Shown: positions 24,616 through 33,430 of the stretch, one piece after another
Layout: each line of letters starts with the position of its first letter
Numbering within the stretch: the stretch's first letter is position 1
From: an uncultured Eubacteriales bacterium
GTDB lineage: Bacteria; Bacillota; Clostridia; Christensenellales; Aristaeellaceae
NCBI GenBank assembly: GCA_900542445.1
Contig: UQNN01000008.1
Coordinates: 87,439-151,438 of the forward strand
Length of the DNA: 64,000 nucleotides
Direction of reading: 5' to 3'
The notes under the pieces: generated by a model
What the model saw: the letters and a program-made list of their open reading frames with translations, nothing else
Told to the model about the DNA's origin: nothing
Database searches by the model: none
Translations under genes and position numbers: made by a program

Positions 24616-26931
24616 TTAAATTCCGTGCTTCACGCGGTCGTGCTCTTCCGCACGCTTGCCGTTGTTGAAGCGCTCAAGCGTGCCGACCAGATAGCCCGTG
24701 ATGCGGCGGATGCGCTCGAAATGCACCTCTTCTTCCTGACGGCCGCACTTCGGGCAGCTGTCGCCGATGATGCCGTTGTAGCCGCAGACCGGGTCGCGGT
24801 CAACCGGATGATTGATCGAACCGTAGCCGATGCCCGCGTCGTGCATCGCGCGCACAACCGCCTCAAACGCGTCGAGATTCTTCGTCGGATCGCCGTCCAT
24901 CTCGATGTAAGAGATGTGGCCCGCGTTCGTCAGCGCGTGATACGGCGCTTCCAGCCTGATCTTGTCAAACGCGCTGATCGGATAATACACCGGGATGTGG
25001 AAGCTGTTGGTGTAATACTCGCGATCCGTCACGCCCGCAATCCTGCCGTAGCGCTTCTGATCGATCTTCACGAACCGGCCGGACAGGCCCTCCGCCGGCG
25101 TCGCCAGCAGCGTGTAATTCAGCTTCTTTTCCTCGCTCCGCTTGTCGCAGAGCTCGCGCATGTGGCCGATGATCTTCAGGCCCAGCTGCTGGGCGCGTTC
25201 GCTCTGACCGTGGTGCTCGCCGATGAGCGCCACCAGCGTTTCCGCCAGCCCGATAAAGCCGACGGACAGCGTGCCATGCTTGAGCACCTCGCGCACCTCG
25301 TCGTCCCAGCCCAGTTTCTCGCTGTCCATCCAGACATGTTCGCCCATCAGGAACGGATAATTGCGCACCTTCTTGCGCGCCTGAATCTCAAAGCGCTCAT
25401 CCAGCTGCTCAAAGACCAGCTCCATCCGCTCATCCAGCGTCTTGAAGAACAGATCGATGTCGCCGTGGCTCTCGATGGCAATGCGCGGCAGGTTGATCGA
25501 CGTGAAGGACAGGTTGCCGCGGCGGTTGCAAACCTCGCGCGTCGGGTCATAGACGTTGCCGATGACGCGCGTGCGGCAGCCCATGTAGGCGATTTCCGTC
25601 TCGTGATGGCCCGGCTTGTAATACTTGAGGTTGAACGGCGCATCCACGAACGAGAAATTCGGGAACAGGCGCTTGGCGCTCACGCGGATAGCCAGCCGGA
25701 ACAGGTCATAATTCGGGTCGCCGGGGTTATAGCTCACGCCCTCTTTGACGCGGAAAATCTGAATCGGGAAAATCGGCGTTTCGCCGTTGCCCAAACCGCT
25801 TTCCGTCGCCAGCAGCAGGTTGCGCATCACCATGCGCGCTTCCGGCGAGGTATCCATGCCGTAGTTGATGGAAGAGAACGGCGTCTGCGCGCCCGCGCGG
25901 GAGTGCATCGTATTCAGGTTGTGAATGAACGCCTCCATCGCCTGATAGGTGCGGCGCTCGGTCTCGCGGTAGCCGCGCTCGGTCGCATAGTGAATCATGC
26001 GCTCGGCGGTCGCCTCGTCCGTCATCGCCAGCAGGCGCTCGCGCAGCGCGTCGTCAAATTCCTTGTTCGGTTTGAGGGTCGGAGCCGCGCCCGTCTCGGC
26101 CCTGATCTGCCGGACGATGGCTTTCGCTTCGTCGTTGGCCGCGTCGTGATTCAGCAGCAGCTCCAGCGCCGCGCCCAGCGCGCGGCGATACTCTTTGATA
26201 TAGGTTTTCGCCACGCCGGGGGCCATGTCGTAATCAAAGCTGGCGATGGCCTGACCGCCGTGCTGATCGTTCTGGTTGCTCTGGATGGCGATGCACGCCA
26301 GCGCGGAATAGCTGCCGATGTCCTGCGGCTCGCGCAGCACGCCGTGACCCGTGGAGAAGCCGCCCTTGAACAACTCCGTCAGGTCGATCTGGGTGCAGGT
26401 CGTCGTCAGCGTCAAAAAGTCGAGGTCGTGGATGTGGATGTCGCCTTCGCGGTGCGCGCGCGCGTGCTCCGGGTTGAGCACATACATATCGTAGAACTGC
26501 TTTGCGCTCTCCGAACCGTATTTGAGCATCGTGCCCATCGCGGTATCGCCGTCGATATTCGCGTTTTCGCGCTTCACGTCCGATTCGGAAGCGTCCTTGA
26601 ACGTGATGTCCTCCAGGATGTGCATCAGCCGCGTCTTCGCTTCACGGGTGCGGCTGCGCTCCGCGCGGTAGAGGATGTAGGCTTTGGCCGTTTTGGCATA
26701 GCCCTCGGCAATGAGCACCTGCTCCACCTGATCCTGAATATCCTCGACAGACGGCGTTTCATTGCTCTCCTTGGCGTTCATCTCGCGGGTGACGATTTTC
26801 GCCAGACGCTCGGCTTCATCCTCGCCCTTGCCGCTCTCGGCGGCCACAAACGCGCGGTCGATTGCGGAGGCAATTTTGGCCTCGTCATACGGCACCAATC
26901 GTCCGTCGCGCTTTTTGATAGACTCCGGCAT
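24616..26931 (-). CDS. nrdD: Anaerobic (class III) ribonucleoside-triphosphate reductase
   Basis: A 771-residue enzyme making dNTPs under anoxia. An N-terminal ATP cone (KKRDGRLVPYDEAKIASAI, residues about 5-95) gives allosteric control. The catalytic barrel includes HIHDLDF and EYYTNSFHIP. The C-terminal zinc site has VCGYN and SCPKCG, and the glycyl radical loop is RITGYLVGTLERFNNGKR. Full length. It has its own consensus-like promoter. Confidence 0.95.
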   Translation of the reverse strand: MPESIKKRDGRLVPYDEAKIASAIDRAFVAAESGKGEDEAERLAKIVTREMNAKESNETPSVEDIQDQVEQVLIAEGYAKTAKAYILYRAERSRTREAKTRLMHILEDITFKDASESDVKRENANIDGDTAMGTMLKYGSESAKQFYDMYVLNPEHARAHREGDIHIHDLDFLTLTTTCTQIDLTELFKGGFSTGHGVLREPQDIGSYSALACIAIQSNQNDQHGGQAIASFDYDMAPGVAKTYIKEYRRALGAALELLLNHDAANDEAKAIVRQIRAETGAAPTLKPNKEFDDALRERLLAMTDEATAERMIHYATERGYRETERRTYQAMEAFIHNLNTMHSRAGAQTPFSSINYGMDTSPEARMVMRNLLLATESGLGNGETPIFPIQIFRVKEGVSYNPGDPNYDLFRLAIRVSAKRLFPNFSFVDAPFNLKYYKPGHHETEIAYMGCRTRVIGNVYDPTREVCNRRGNLSFTSINLPRIAIESHGDIDLFFKTLDERMELVFEQLDERFEIQARKKVRNYPFLMGEHVWMDSEKLGWDDEVREVLKHGTLSVGFIGLAETLVALIGEHHGQSERAQQLGLKIIGHMRELCDKRSEEKKLNYTLLATPAEGLSGRFVKIDQKRYGRIAGVTDREYYTNSFHIPVYYPISAFDKIRLEAPYHALTNAGHISYIEMDGDPTKNLDAFEAVVRAMHDAGIGYGSINHPVDRDPVCGYNGIIGDSCPKCGRQEEEVHFERIRRITGYLVGTLERFNNGKRAEEHDRVKHGI

Positions 26932-26964
26932 GTTATTTCTCTCCCCTGTTTATCATCAATCGAA

Positions 26965-26980
26965 ATACTATATTTGGTAA
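26965..26980. promoter_or_regulatory. Possible NrdR-like box
   Basis: ATACTATATTTGGTAA matches about 11 of 16 positions of the known NrdR consensus ACACWATATATWGTGT and lies just downstream of the nrdD promoter. A second box at the usual 31-32 bp spacing is not convincing. Weak call. Confidence 0.25.
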
Positions 26981-26993
26981 GTCAAGCTTTGCT

Positions 26994-27022
26994 ATGATAC
27001 AGCATCTTGTGTTTTATGTCAA
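26994..27022 (-). promoter_or_regulatory. Promoter of nrdD
   Basis: TTGACA (27017-27022), 17-bp spacer, TATCAT (26994-26999) on the minus strand. Confidence 0.75.
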
Positions 27023-27045
27023 TTTCGCGTGTTAAAGCGCGAAGC

Positions 27046-27080
27046 CGCAAAAAACAAGACGGCACAACGCGCGCCGCCTT
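27046..27080 (-). terminator. Terminator after the hypothetical gene at 27.1-27.7 kb
   Basis: AAGGCGGCGC and GTGCCGTCTT pair with wobbles on the minus strand, followed by GTTTTTT. Confidence 0.55.
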
Positions 27081-27099
27081 TTCGGGCCGAAAAAAAATA

Positions 27100-27738
27100 T
27101 TATCTCGGCTTTTCCAGCATCAGCTCAATCAGCGCCGCCGCGCTGTCCGCGTTCTTACTATACATCGGGATGCAGAGCAGACTGTCCCGCGGATCGTTGC
27201 CATATGCGTTCAGCCCGGTCAGCGTATCTGCCGGGATGGCATAAACCGCCGTCGTGCCGTCGCCGCGGTCGAGCGTACCCTTTGCCAAATCGATGTCTTC
27301 CGCGTCAATCGCGCCGCTTTCCAGATAAGGCGTCAGCTCCACCAGCGATTCCTGCGCGCCGTCCGAAGTGATTTTGAGCATCTCGTCCCGCGAAATCAAA
27401 AACAAATCGCCCTGCTGCGCCGCGACATACGTCGAAAACTGCATCGGCGCGTAGATGTTGCTGCTGTCCGTCAGGTTGATGTTGATGACGGTCAGCTTCT
27501 CCTGCTCCGGCTTCCGCGCCTGAAGCAGCGGCCAAAAATCCGCCTGCATGGTTTCCGTATCCGCGTAGCTGTTGAGTACGTAAAACTCAACCTTTTTGTC
27601 GTCCGGCGGGCGGTATTCCGTCACCGCAAATACGATACTCACCAGCATCGTGCTGACAGCCGCCGCCAGGGCATACTTCCACCAGCTGTATGCCAAATGG
27701 TTTTTGAGCTTCTTCTTTGTCAATCGCTGATTTGCCAT
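27100..27738 (-). CDS. Membrane-anchored protein of unknown function
   Basis: A 212-residue protein: basic N-terminus, one hydrophobic helix (YALAAAVSTMLVSIVFAV, residues about 22-39), then an extracytoplasmic domain of about 165 residues. Segments such as QQGDLFLISRDEMLKI and ELTPYLESGAID resemble parts of periplasmic solute-binding folds, but no family is certain. Start MANQRL follows GGAGGACAT and a good promoter. It is monocistronic. Confidence 0.65.
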   Translation of the reverse strand: MANQRLTKKKLKNHLAYSWWKYALAAAVSTMLVSIVFAVTEYRPPDDKKVEFYVLNSYADTETMQADFWPLLQARKPEQEKLTVININLTDSSNIYAPMQFSTYVAAQQGDLFLISRDEMLKITSDGAQESLVELTPYLESGAIDAEDIDLAKGTLDRGDGTTAVYAIPADTLTGLNAYGNDPRDSLLCIPMYSKNADSAAALIELMLEKPR

Positions 27739-27767
27739 ATGTCCTCCGCACTTATGCTTGTCGTTTT

Positions 27768-27796
27768 ATGATACACCTTTGCGCCGGGATTTGCAA
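27768..27796 (-). promoter_or_regulatory. Promoter of the membrane-anchored hypothetical gene
   Basis: TTGCAA (27791-27796), 17-bp spacer, TATCAT (27768-27773) on the minus strand. Confidence 0.65.
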
Positions 27797-27964
27797 TGGG
27801 GTTTTGCGCCGCGTCAGTCGGTTTCCGCAAAGAAGAAGCGTTTGAAAAAAACCTCTTCTTCATATTAAATATGCGTTTAGCGCCGCCGTTTCAATCGCGG
27901 CATGCTCTGCGTTCCGCTTGAAAACCGTATTTTGATTTTCTGCGCATAATCCTCCCCTTTTTCG

Positions 27965-28169
27965 GGCAGTTTATCTTCCGAGGAGCTGAGAACCTTTTCT
28001 CAGACCCGGACAGTCTGCCAACCGCCGCCGCGAGATTCGCCGTCGTCATGACTGCGCATGCGCCCGGAAAGGAAGGCACGCCGGGCGTGATGCGCCAAGC
28101 AGCACCTCTTCTCTTTGATAAGCGGAGGGTCGCGCAATCGGCAGGATACGCGGCTCTCCGCCTTTTTTT
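27965..28169 (+). ncRNA. Candidate structured RNA with intrinsic terminator
   Basis: In a 590-base gap without genes. Three stems and a terminator can be drawn: (1) GGCAG (27965-27969) with CTGCC (28015-28019), enclosing CTGAGAA/TTCTCAG with loop CCTT; (2) GCGCAT and CGCCCGG (28054-28067) with CCGGGCG and ATGCGC (28081-28095), loop AAAGGAAGGCA; (3) a 13-bp terminator stem 28122-28134/28149-28161 followed by T7. It could be a riboswitch-like leader of the TRAP operon or a free small RNA. I could not match it to a known riboswitch core. A clear promoter was not found; TTGAAA near 27842 with TTAAAT is weak. Confidence 0.5.
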
Positions 28170-28244
28170 ATGAAGTCGGGGTTGTGGATTTTCGTTTTAT
28201 GTTTTCATATCCATGAACGTTTTTCATCTTGCGCATGAAAAGTA

Positions 28245-28272
28245 TTGACAATCCGGTTAAAACGTGTAAAAT
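28245..28272 (+). promoter_or_regulatory. Promoter of dctPQM
   Basis: TTGACA (28245-28250), 16-bp spacer, TAAAAT (28267-28272). It lies after the terminator of the structured RNA, so dctP can be transcribed independently of it. Confidence 0.7.
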
Positions 28273-28327
28273 GTTTTCCATCGCCCATTGAGGCGACTGC
28301 GAAAACCATTTTTCGGAGGAGAAAAAC

Positions 28328-29305
28328 ATGAAGAAACTGACGACACTTGCCGCCGCGGCTCTGGCCCTGGCGATGACCGGCGCGGGCGCGCTGGCCGAGA
28401 CGACTATTCAGCTGGGCACCACCGTCAACGAGCAGGACAGCTTCCAGGTGGCTGCCGAGAAATTTGCCGAGCTTGTGGAAGAACGCACGAACGGCGAATA
28501 TAAGATTGAGATCTATCCCAACGGCACGCTGGGCGGCGAAAGCGATATGCTCGATTCCATGAGCACCGGCATGCTGGATATGGGCATCATCACCAGCGGC
28601 CCGTTCGTCAACTTCTCGGAGGCGATGGGCGTGCTGGATATGCCGTACCTGTTCGCCAACAACGAAGAGGCTTACAAGGTGTTCGACGGCGAAATCGGCC
28701 GTGAGCTGCTGGATTCTCTGGAGGACGCGGGCCTCAAGGGTCTTGCCTATGCCGAGCGCGGCTTCCGCAACGTGACCAACTCCGTCCGTCCGGTGAACAA
28801 CGCCGACGATCTCGCGGGCCTCAAGCTTCGCGTGATGGAAAACGAAGTCTACACCGCGACCTTCAAGGCGCTCAAGGTCAACGCCGTTCCGATGGCGTGG
28901 GCCGAAGCGCTGACCGCCATGCAGCAGGGCACCATCGAGGGCGAAGAAAACCCGATCAACGTCATCTATTCTTACAGCCTGTGGGACTACGGCCAGAAGT
29001 ACGTGACGCTTGACCGTCACAGCTACTCCACCGCCATCATCACCATGAGCCTGGACGTGTTCAACAGCCTGGACGAGGCCACGCAGGAGATCTTCCTGGC
29101 GAGCGCGCAGGAAGCCGCCGAATATGAGCGCGCCTGGGTTGCCGAGCAGGAGGCCGATCAGCTGGCCGCCATCAAGAGCCACGGCGTTGAGGTTATCGAA
29201 AATCCGGACGTCGAGTCCCTCCGCGCCGCGGTGCAGAGCGTGTACGACGCTTATCCGCAGTACGCGGACTACATCGCCCGCATTCAGGCGCTGCTGGCCG
29301 AGTAA
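28328..29305 (+). CDS. dctP: TRAP transporter solute-binding protein (DctP family)
   Basis: A 325-residue exported protein with a signal peptide ending GALA (residues 1-23). The DctP fold is shown by IEIYPNGTLGGESDML, GLKLRVMENEVY with the carboxylate-binding arginine, and VNAVPMAWAEALTAMQQGTIEGEENP. It delivers an organic acid, often a C4-dicarboxylate or sugar acid, to the DctQM permease. The specific ligand cannot be read. GGAGGAG binding site six bases before the ATG. A strong terminator follows. Confidence 0.93.
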   Translation: MKKLTTLAAAALALAMTGAGALAETTIQLGTTVNEQDSFQVAAEKFAELVEERTNGEYKIEIYPNGTLGGESDMLDSMSTGMLDMGIITSGPFVNFSEAMGVLDMPYLFANNEEAYKVFDGEIGRELLDSLEDAGLKGLAYAERGFRNVTNSVRPVNNADDLAGLKLRVMENEVYTATFKALKVNAVPMAWAEALTAMQQGTIEGEENPINVIYSYSLWDYGQKYVTLDRHSYSTAIITMSLDVFNSLDEATQEIFLASAQEAAEYERAWVAEQEADQLAAIKSHGVEVIENPDVESLRAAVQSVYDAYPQYADYIARIQALLAE

Positions 29306-29319
29306 TTCAGCCGCTTATG

Positions 29320-29355
29320 CGTTTCCTCTCCCGCGAGGGGAGGAAACGTTTTTTT
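29320..29355 (+). terminator. Terminator between dctP and dctQ
   Basis: CGTTTCCTC-TCCC and GGGGAGGAAACG form a strong stem, followed by T7. It would give more dctP than dctQM transcript through partial read-through. Confidence 0.85.
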
Positions 29356-29392
29356 ACCCTTTCAGAATATGGGAAAAACGGAGGCATCCCCC

Positions 29393-29884
29393 ATGGCACT
29401 CAAGAAAATCCTTTCCCCCGTCAGCGACGCGCTTGATAAGGTGTGCAGCGTGGCCATCGTCATCATGCTCGGCCTGATGGTCGTCATCACCACGGCGCAG
29501 ATCATCTGCCGCACGTTCTTCACCTCCCTGAGCTGGTCCGACGAGGTGACGCGCTATCTGCTCATCTGGTCCACCTTCCTGGGCGCGACCTGCGTCTACC
29601 GCCACAGCGGCAACATCGCCATCACTTTCATTCAGGATCTGGTGCCCAAAAAGCTCGGCGCCGTCATGCGCATCGCGGTGCATGCAATCTGCTGCTTCCT
29701 GTTCGCCGTGCTGCTGGTTTTCAGCGTCAAGTATTGCAGCAAGCTGGTCAAGACGGCCACCGCGCTGCCGATCAAGATGAAATACATCTACCTGTGCATC
29801 CCCATCAGCATGGGTATTCTGATGCTCCACGCGCTGGTGATGGCGCTGGGCGAAGTTGAAACGATGAAGGAGGTCAAGGGCTAA
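29393..29884 (+). CDS. dctQ: TRAP transporter small permease (DctQ)
   Basis: A 163-residue protein with four hydrophobic helices; typical NIAITFIQDLVPKK and a basic N-terminus. Start MALKKIL follows CGGAGG at eight bases; an earlier in-frame ATG at 29369 overlaps that binding site and is rejected. Its stop codon overlaps the dctM start (TAATG). Confidence 0.9.
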   Translation: MALKKILSPVSDALDKVCSVAIVIMLGLMVVITTAQIICRTFFTSLSWSDEVTRYLLIWSTFLGATCVYRHSGNIAITFIQDLVPKKLGAVMRIAVHAICCFLFAVLLVFSVKYCSKLVKTATALPIKMKYIYLCIPISMGILMLHALVMALGEVETMKEVKG

Positions 29885-31152
29885 TGGCACTGATTCTGTT
29901 CGGCGTGTTTATCGCCCTTCTGCTGCTGGGCGTGCCGGTCGCGTTCGCCATCTGTTCCGCCGCCGCGACGACGATGTTTGCGGGCTTCGGCACCGCCAAA
30001 ATGATGATCGTGGTGCAGCGCATGTTCGCCAGCTGCGATTCCTTCAGCCTGATTGCCGTGCCGTTTTTCATCTTTGCGGGCGATCTGCTCGCGGGCGGTA
30101 AAATTTCCAAGGTGCTCGTCGAGTTCTGCGAATCCCTGTTGGGCATGATCAAGGGCGGCCTGTCCGTGGTCTCCGTGCTGGCGGGCATGTTCTTCGCCGC
30201 GATCTCCGGTTCGGGCGCGGCCACCACTGCCGCCGTCGGCGCGACGCTCGTGCCTGAATTGAAAAAGCGCGGCTATCGCGAGGATTCCGCCGCCGCGCTC
30301 GTCGCCGCCGCCGGCACCATCGGCGTGGTTATTCCGCCTTCCGTGCCGATGGTGCTCTACGCCGTCATCGCGGAGGAAAGCGTCAGCCGCCTGTTCAGCG
30401 CCGGTTTCATGCCGGGCGTCATCATGGGTCTGATGCTCATCGCCATCTCGCTCTATCAGGCGTATAAAAACAACTATCCCAAAGGCGCGCCGTTCTCCCT
30501 CAAAAATGTGGGCAAGACCTTCCTCAAAGCTATCCCCGGCATTCTGATGCCCGCGATCATCCTCGGCGGCATCTTCTCCGGCTACTTCACCCCGTCCGAA
30601 GCGGCGGCCGTGGCCGTCGTCTACGCGCTGCTGGTTTCCACGTTCGTCTATCGCGATATGAGCTTCAAAAAGCTCTATACCACCATGCTCGGCTCGGCCA
30701 AAACCAGCGCCGTCATCATGATTATCATCGCGTGCAGCGGCCCGTTCGGCTGGGCGCTGGCCAACTGGAAGATTCCGGAAGCCATCTCCACCGCCGTGCT
30801 GAGCGTTTCCACCAATAAGTACGTCATCCTGTTCCTGATTTCGCTCATCATCCTGATTGCTGGCGTGTTTATGGAGACCTCCTCCGCAATCATCATCCTG
30901 ACCCCGGTTTTCCTGCCGCTGGTGCGCGCGCTGGGCATCTCCACGCTCCACTTCGGCATCCTCTTCGTCGTCGGCATTGCCATCGGCATGATCACCCCGC
31001 CGGTCGCCATTAACCTGTTCGTCGCTTCCGGCATCACGGGGCTGTCGCTGGAAAAGATTTCCAAGGCCGTCGTCCCCTACCTCATCGGTCTGGTCATCGT
31101 TTTCCTGCTGATTGTGTATCTGCCGCTGTTCATCCCCGGCTTTATCGGCTAA
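29884..31152 (+). CDS. dctM: TRAP transporter large permease (DctM)
   Basis: A 422-residue membrane protein with about twelve helices. It has the DctM signatures FFAAISGSGAATTAAVG (residues about 102-118), GTIGVVIPPSVPMVLYAV and GIAIGMITPPVAINLF. Together with DctQ it couples solute import to a sodium gradient. Translationally coupled to dctQ. Confidence 0.95.
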   Translation: MALILFGVFIALLLLGVPVAFAICSAAATTMFAGFGTAKMMIVVQRMFASCDSFSLIAVPFFIFAGDLLAGGKISKVLVEFCESLLGMIKGGLSVVSVLAGMFFAAISGSGAATTAAVGATLVPELKKRGYREDSAAALVAAAGTIGVVIPPSVPMVLYAVIAEESVSRLFSAGFMPGVIMGLMLIAISLYQAYKNNYPKGAPFSLKNVGKTFLKAIPGILMPAIILGGIFSGYFTPSEAAAVAVVYALLVSTFVYRDMSFKKLYTTMLGSAKTSAVIMIIIACSGPFGWALANWKIPEAISTAVLSVSTNKYVILFLISLIILIAGVFMETSSAIIILTPVFLPLVRALGISTLHFGILFVVGIAIGMITPPVAINLFVASGITGLSLEKISKAVVPYLIGLVIVFLLIVYLPLFIPGFIG

Positions 31153-31164
31153 ACTCCTTCGATT

Positions 31165-31198
31165 TTGCGCCGTCCCGTTTTTCGGGACGGCTTTTCTA
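31165..31198 (+). terminator. Terminator after dctM
   Basis: GCCGTCCCG-TTTTT-CGGGACGGC followed by TTTTC. Confidence 0.8.
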
Positions 31199-31204
31199 TG
31201 CCTG

Positions 31205-31345
31205 TTTATACCGCCGCGAAGCGAAGAAGGGGTTTGGGGACTGCGTCCCCAAATAGGTCTGGGCGATAGGCCAGCGTTTTCTCCATCGCGCGCAGCGCCA
31301 AAACAGGAGTCAGGGAGCGAAGCGTCACCTGACTTCAATCATCCG
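31205..31345. repeat. Intergenic repeat, family B
   Basis: GCGAAGCGAAGAAGGGGTTT, hairpin GGGGACTGCGTCCCC, GGTCTGGGCGATAGGCCAGC, then a palindrome AGTCAGGGAGCG/CGTCACCTGACT. The copy at 59082 shares all but the last palindrome; the copy at 44683 shares the last one. Confidence 0.7.
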
Positions 31346-31379
31346 CTTTTCGTTATTTTTACAATTATTCAAACTCCTC

Positions 31380-31407
31380 TTAACATCCGCCGAATCTGTG
31401 CTATAAT
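31380..31407 (+). promoter_or_regulatory. Promoter of the MATE transporter
   Basis: TTAACA (31380-31385), 16-bp spacer, TATAAT (31402-31407), with TG just upstream (extended -10). Confidence 0.65.
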
Positions 31408-31454
31408 AAACTGTCTATATTTTTTCTTTTTGTGTCTGTGTACAGGAGAATGTT

Positions 31455-32837
31455 ATGTTCAAGACCCACGCGCATCGCACCATGGATATGACGGAAGGCT
31501 CCCTTCTGACCAAGGTGCTGTTTTTTTCGCTTCCGATTATGCTCTCCGGCATTTTGCAGCTGCTCTTCAACGCGGCGGATACCATCGTGGTCGGTCGGTT
31601 TGCGGGCAATGAAGCGCTGGCGGCCGTCGGTTCGGTCGGTTCGCTCAATAACATGATCATCAGCCTGTTTGTCGGCCTTTCCATCGGCGTAAACGTGCTC
31701 GTCGCGCGCTTCACCGGCGCGAAGGACGCGGAACGCGTCTCCGAAACGGTGCATACCGCCGTGCTCCTGTCCCTTGTGGGCGGCGCAGTGCTGGCGGTCG
31801 TCGGCTTTGCGGCCGCGCGCCCGCTGCTGGAAATCATGGGTTCTCCGGAAGACGTGATCGACCTCGCCGAGCTGTATATCCGCATCATCTTCGTCGGCAT
31901 GCCTGTGCAGATGCTCTATAACTTCTGCGCGGCTGTGCTTCGCGCCGTCGGCGACACCAAGCGCCCGCTGTATTTTCTGACCATCGCGGGCGTGATTAAC
32001 GCCGGGCTGAATCTGGTGTTCGTCATCGGGTTTAAGATGAGCGTGGCGGGCGTCGCGCTGGCGACGATCATCTCGCAGGCCGTTTCGGCGGTGCTGGTCA
32101 CGCGCTCGCTGATGCTGATGGATGGCCCGACGCGCCTGCACCTCAACCGCCTTTCCATCAAGCCGCACATCATGCGCATGATCATCCAGATCGGCCTGCC
32201 TGCGGGCATTCAGAGCTGCATGTTCTCGCTCTCCAATGTCGTCATCCAGTCCTCGGTGAACAGCTTCGGCTCCATCGTCATTGCGGGCAACGCGGCGGGC
32301 GCGAACGTCGGCAACTTCGTCTATCAGGCGATGAACACCTTCCAGCAGGCCGTCACCTGCTTCGCCGGGCAGAATATCGGCGCGCGCAAGCCGCGCCGCG
32401 TGCTGACCTCGATGTATGTCAGCCTGTTCTGGGCGTTTTCCTTCGGCGTGGTCTTCGGCGTGCTCTCCTGCGTGTTCGGCGCGCAGCTGCTCAGCCTGTA
32501 TTCCACAGACCCGGCGGTCATTCAGGTCGGCCTGAACCGCATGTATATCGTCTGCGGTCCGTATTTCCTCTGCGGCATTATGGACGTGATGACCGGCGTG
32601 CTGCGCGGCGTGGGCTATTCGCTGCTGCCGATGATCGTTTCGCTGATGGGCGCGTGCGTATTCCGCATTTTCTGGGTCATGACGGTGTTCGCGGCGAACC
32701 GCACGATGGATTGCCTGATGGTCTCCTACCCCGTTTCGTGGGCGCTGACGTTCCTGGTGCTGGTCGGTATCTTCGTTGTGCTCTGGAACAAGAAAATCAA
32801 GCCGCGCTATACGCCGGAGGAATTGGCGGCGCGATAA
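31455..32837 (+). CDS. MATE-family efflux transporter
   Basis: A 460-residue membrane protein with twelve predicted helices and the two-fold MATE layout: LFFSLPIMLSGILQLLFNAADTI at the start, then GMPVQMLYNFCAAVLRAVGD, and FAGQNIGARKPRR in the second half. A cation-coupled multidrug exporter; substrates unknown. Start MFKTHAHRT after AGGAGAATGTT. Framed by its own promoter and terminator. Confidence 0.93.
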   Translation: MFKTHAHRTMDMTEGSLLTKVLFFSLPIMLSGILQLLFNAADTIVVGRFAGNEALAAVGSVGSLNNMIISLFVGLSIGVNVLVARFTGAKDAERVSETVHTAVLLSLVGGAVLAVVGFAAARPLLEIMGSPEDVIDLAELYIRIIFVGMPVQMLYNFCAAVLRAVGDTKRPLYFLTIAGVINAGLNLVFVIGFKMSVAGVALATIISQAVSAVLVTRSLMLMDGPTRLHLNRLSIKPHIMRMIIQIGLPAGIQSCMFSLSNVVIQSSVNSFGSIVIAGNAAGANVGNFVYQAMNTFQQAVTCFAGQNIGARKPRRVLTSMYVSLFWAFSFGVVFGVLSCVFGAQLLSLYSTDPAVIQVGLNRMYIVCGPYFLCGIMDVMTGVLRGVGYSLLPMIVSLMGACVFRIFWVMTVFAANRTMDCLMVSYPVSWALTFLVLVGIFVVLWNKKIKPRYTPEELAAR

Positions 32838-32841
32838 AATA

Positions 32842-32882
32842 GCAAAACCGACCGATTGTCATTCTTCGGTCGGTTTTTTCTT
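32842..32882 (+). terminator. Terminator after the MATE gene
   Basis: AAAACCGACCGA and TCGGTCGGTTTT with a T6 tail. Confidence 0.85.
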
Positions 32883-32996
32883 TTTCGGCTGACAAAGAAC
32901 GAAACGCCGCAGAACGCATGCCGTCCCCGCTTGGCGCTTTGAAATGCGTTCCTTCGTTTCTAAAGGAATTTGATCGGTTCGATAAGCCGGAATTTA

Positions 32997-33209
32997 TCAC
33001 TCTAAAATAAATGGGAGCGTAATCATAATAATTCCAAACAGGGCAAATGAAATACCACCAATTTTTGCGACTTTTAAGTAGAATTCAGACGGTTCATCTG
33101 CCCGATAAGATTTCCATTCTTCTGTCAATTTCCATACTAAGTCTGGCTTCAAAAAGATAAACATACCTAATGCAAAAATTATGATTCCGCCACAAATAGG
33201 CCACAACAT
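32997..33209 (-). CDS. Small membrane protein, DUF6199-like
   Basis: About 70 residues: a first helix (PICGGIIIFALGMFIFL), the motif KPDLVWKLTEEWKSYRADEP, and a second helix near the C-terminus. The W-x(6)-W-K-S segment followed by EPS is what I know from DUF6199. Start chosen at MLWPICGG, nine bases after AAGGAG. Base composition is clearly more AT-rich than in the surrounding housekeeping genes, as in the adjoining IS, suggesting transfer. Confidence 0.6.
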   Translation of the reverse strand: MLWPICGGIIIFALGMFIFLKPDLVWKLTEEWKSYRADEPSEFYLKVAKIGGISFALFGIIMITLPFILE

Positions 33210-33247
33210 ATTCACCATCTCCTTCATCAAATTCCGATTAGTAATAT

Positions 33248-33430
33248 ATAAGCGAGGGTGTTACAGCCTTCGCTTTTCCTTTAAGATGAAGGTGATTGGC
33301 TGACGGAATTTCCGATTGGGACCCCACGCCCGCAAACAAATGTGTCAGCCAGCCTTCATCATTCTGCATTCGATTCAGCAAGTTGGGACAAATCACTGCT
33401 CCCGTTTCACGGACTAATCTGATTGAATTT
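33248..33430 (+). ncRNA. Candidate bridge RNA of the IS110 element
   Basis: The noncoding left part folds into three consecutive stem-loops: SL1 AAGCGAGGG/CCTTCGCTT (33250-33275); SL2 with GATGAAGG and TGGCTGAC (33285-33304) pairing with GTCAGCCA and CCTTCATC (33344-33360) around a 39-base loop; SL3 ATTCAG/CTGA-TTGAAT (about 33370-33428) with inner GGGA/TCCC. A 5' hairpin followed by two looped stems is the layout described for IS110 bridge RNAs with target- and donor-binding loops. Loop assignment is inference. Confidence 0.5.

Noticed and set aside
26965..27014. Paired NrdR boxes
   Set aside because: Only one moderately matching box was found; the second candidate at 26999 is poor and the spacing of 34 is off. 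Kept only as a weak single site.
27965..28169. TPP, glycine or SRP RNA
   Set aside because: Pieces such as CTGAGAA and GGAAAGGAAGG look similar, but the required core sequences and their order are missing. Kept as an unclassified structured RNA.
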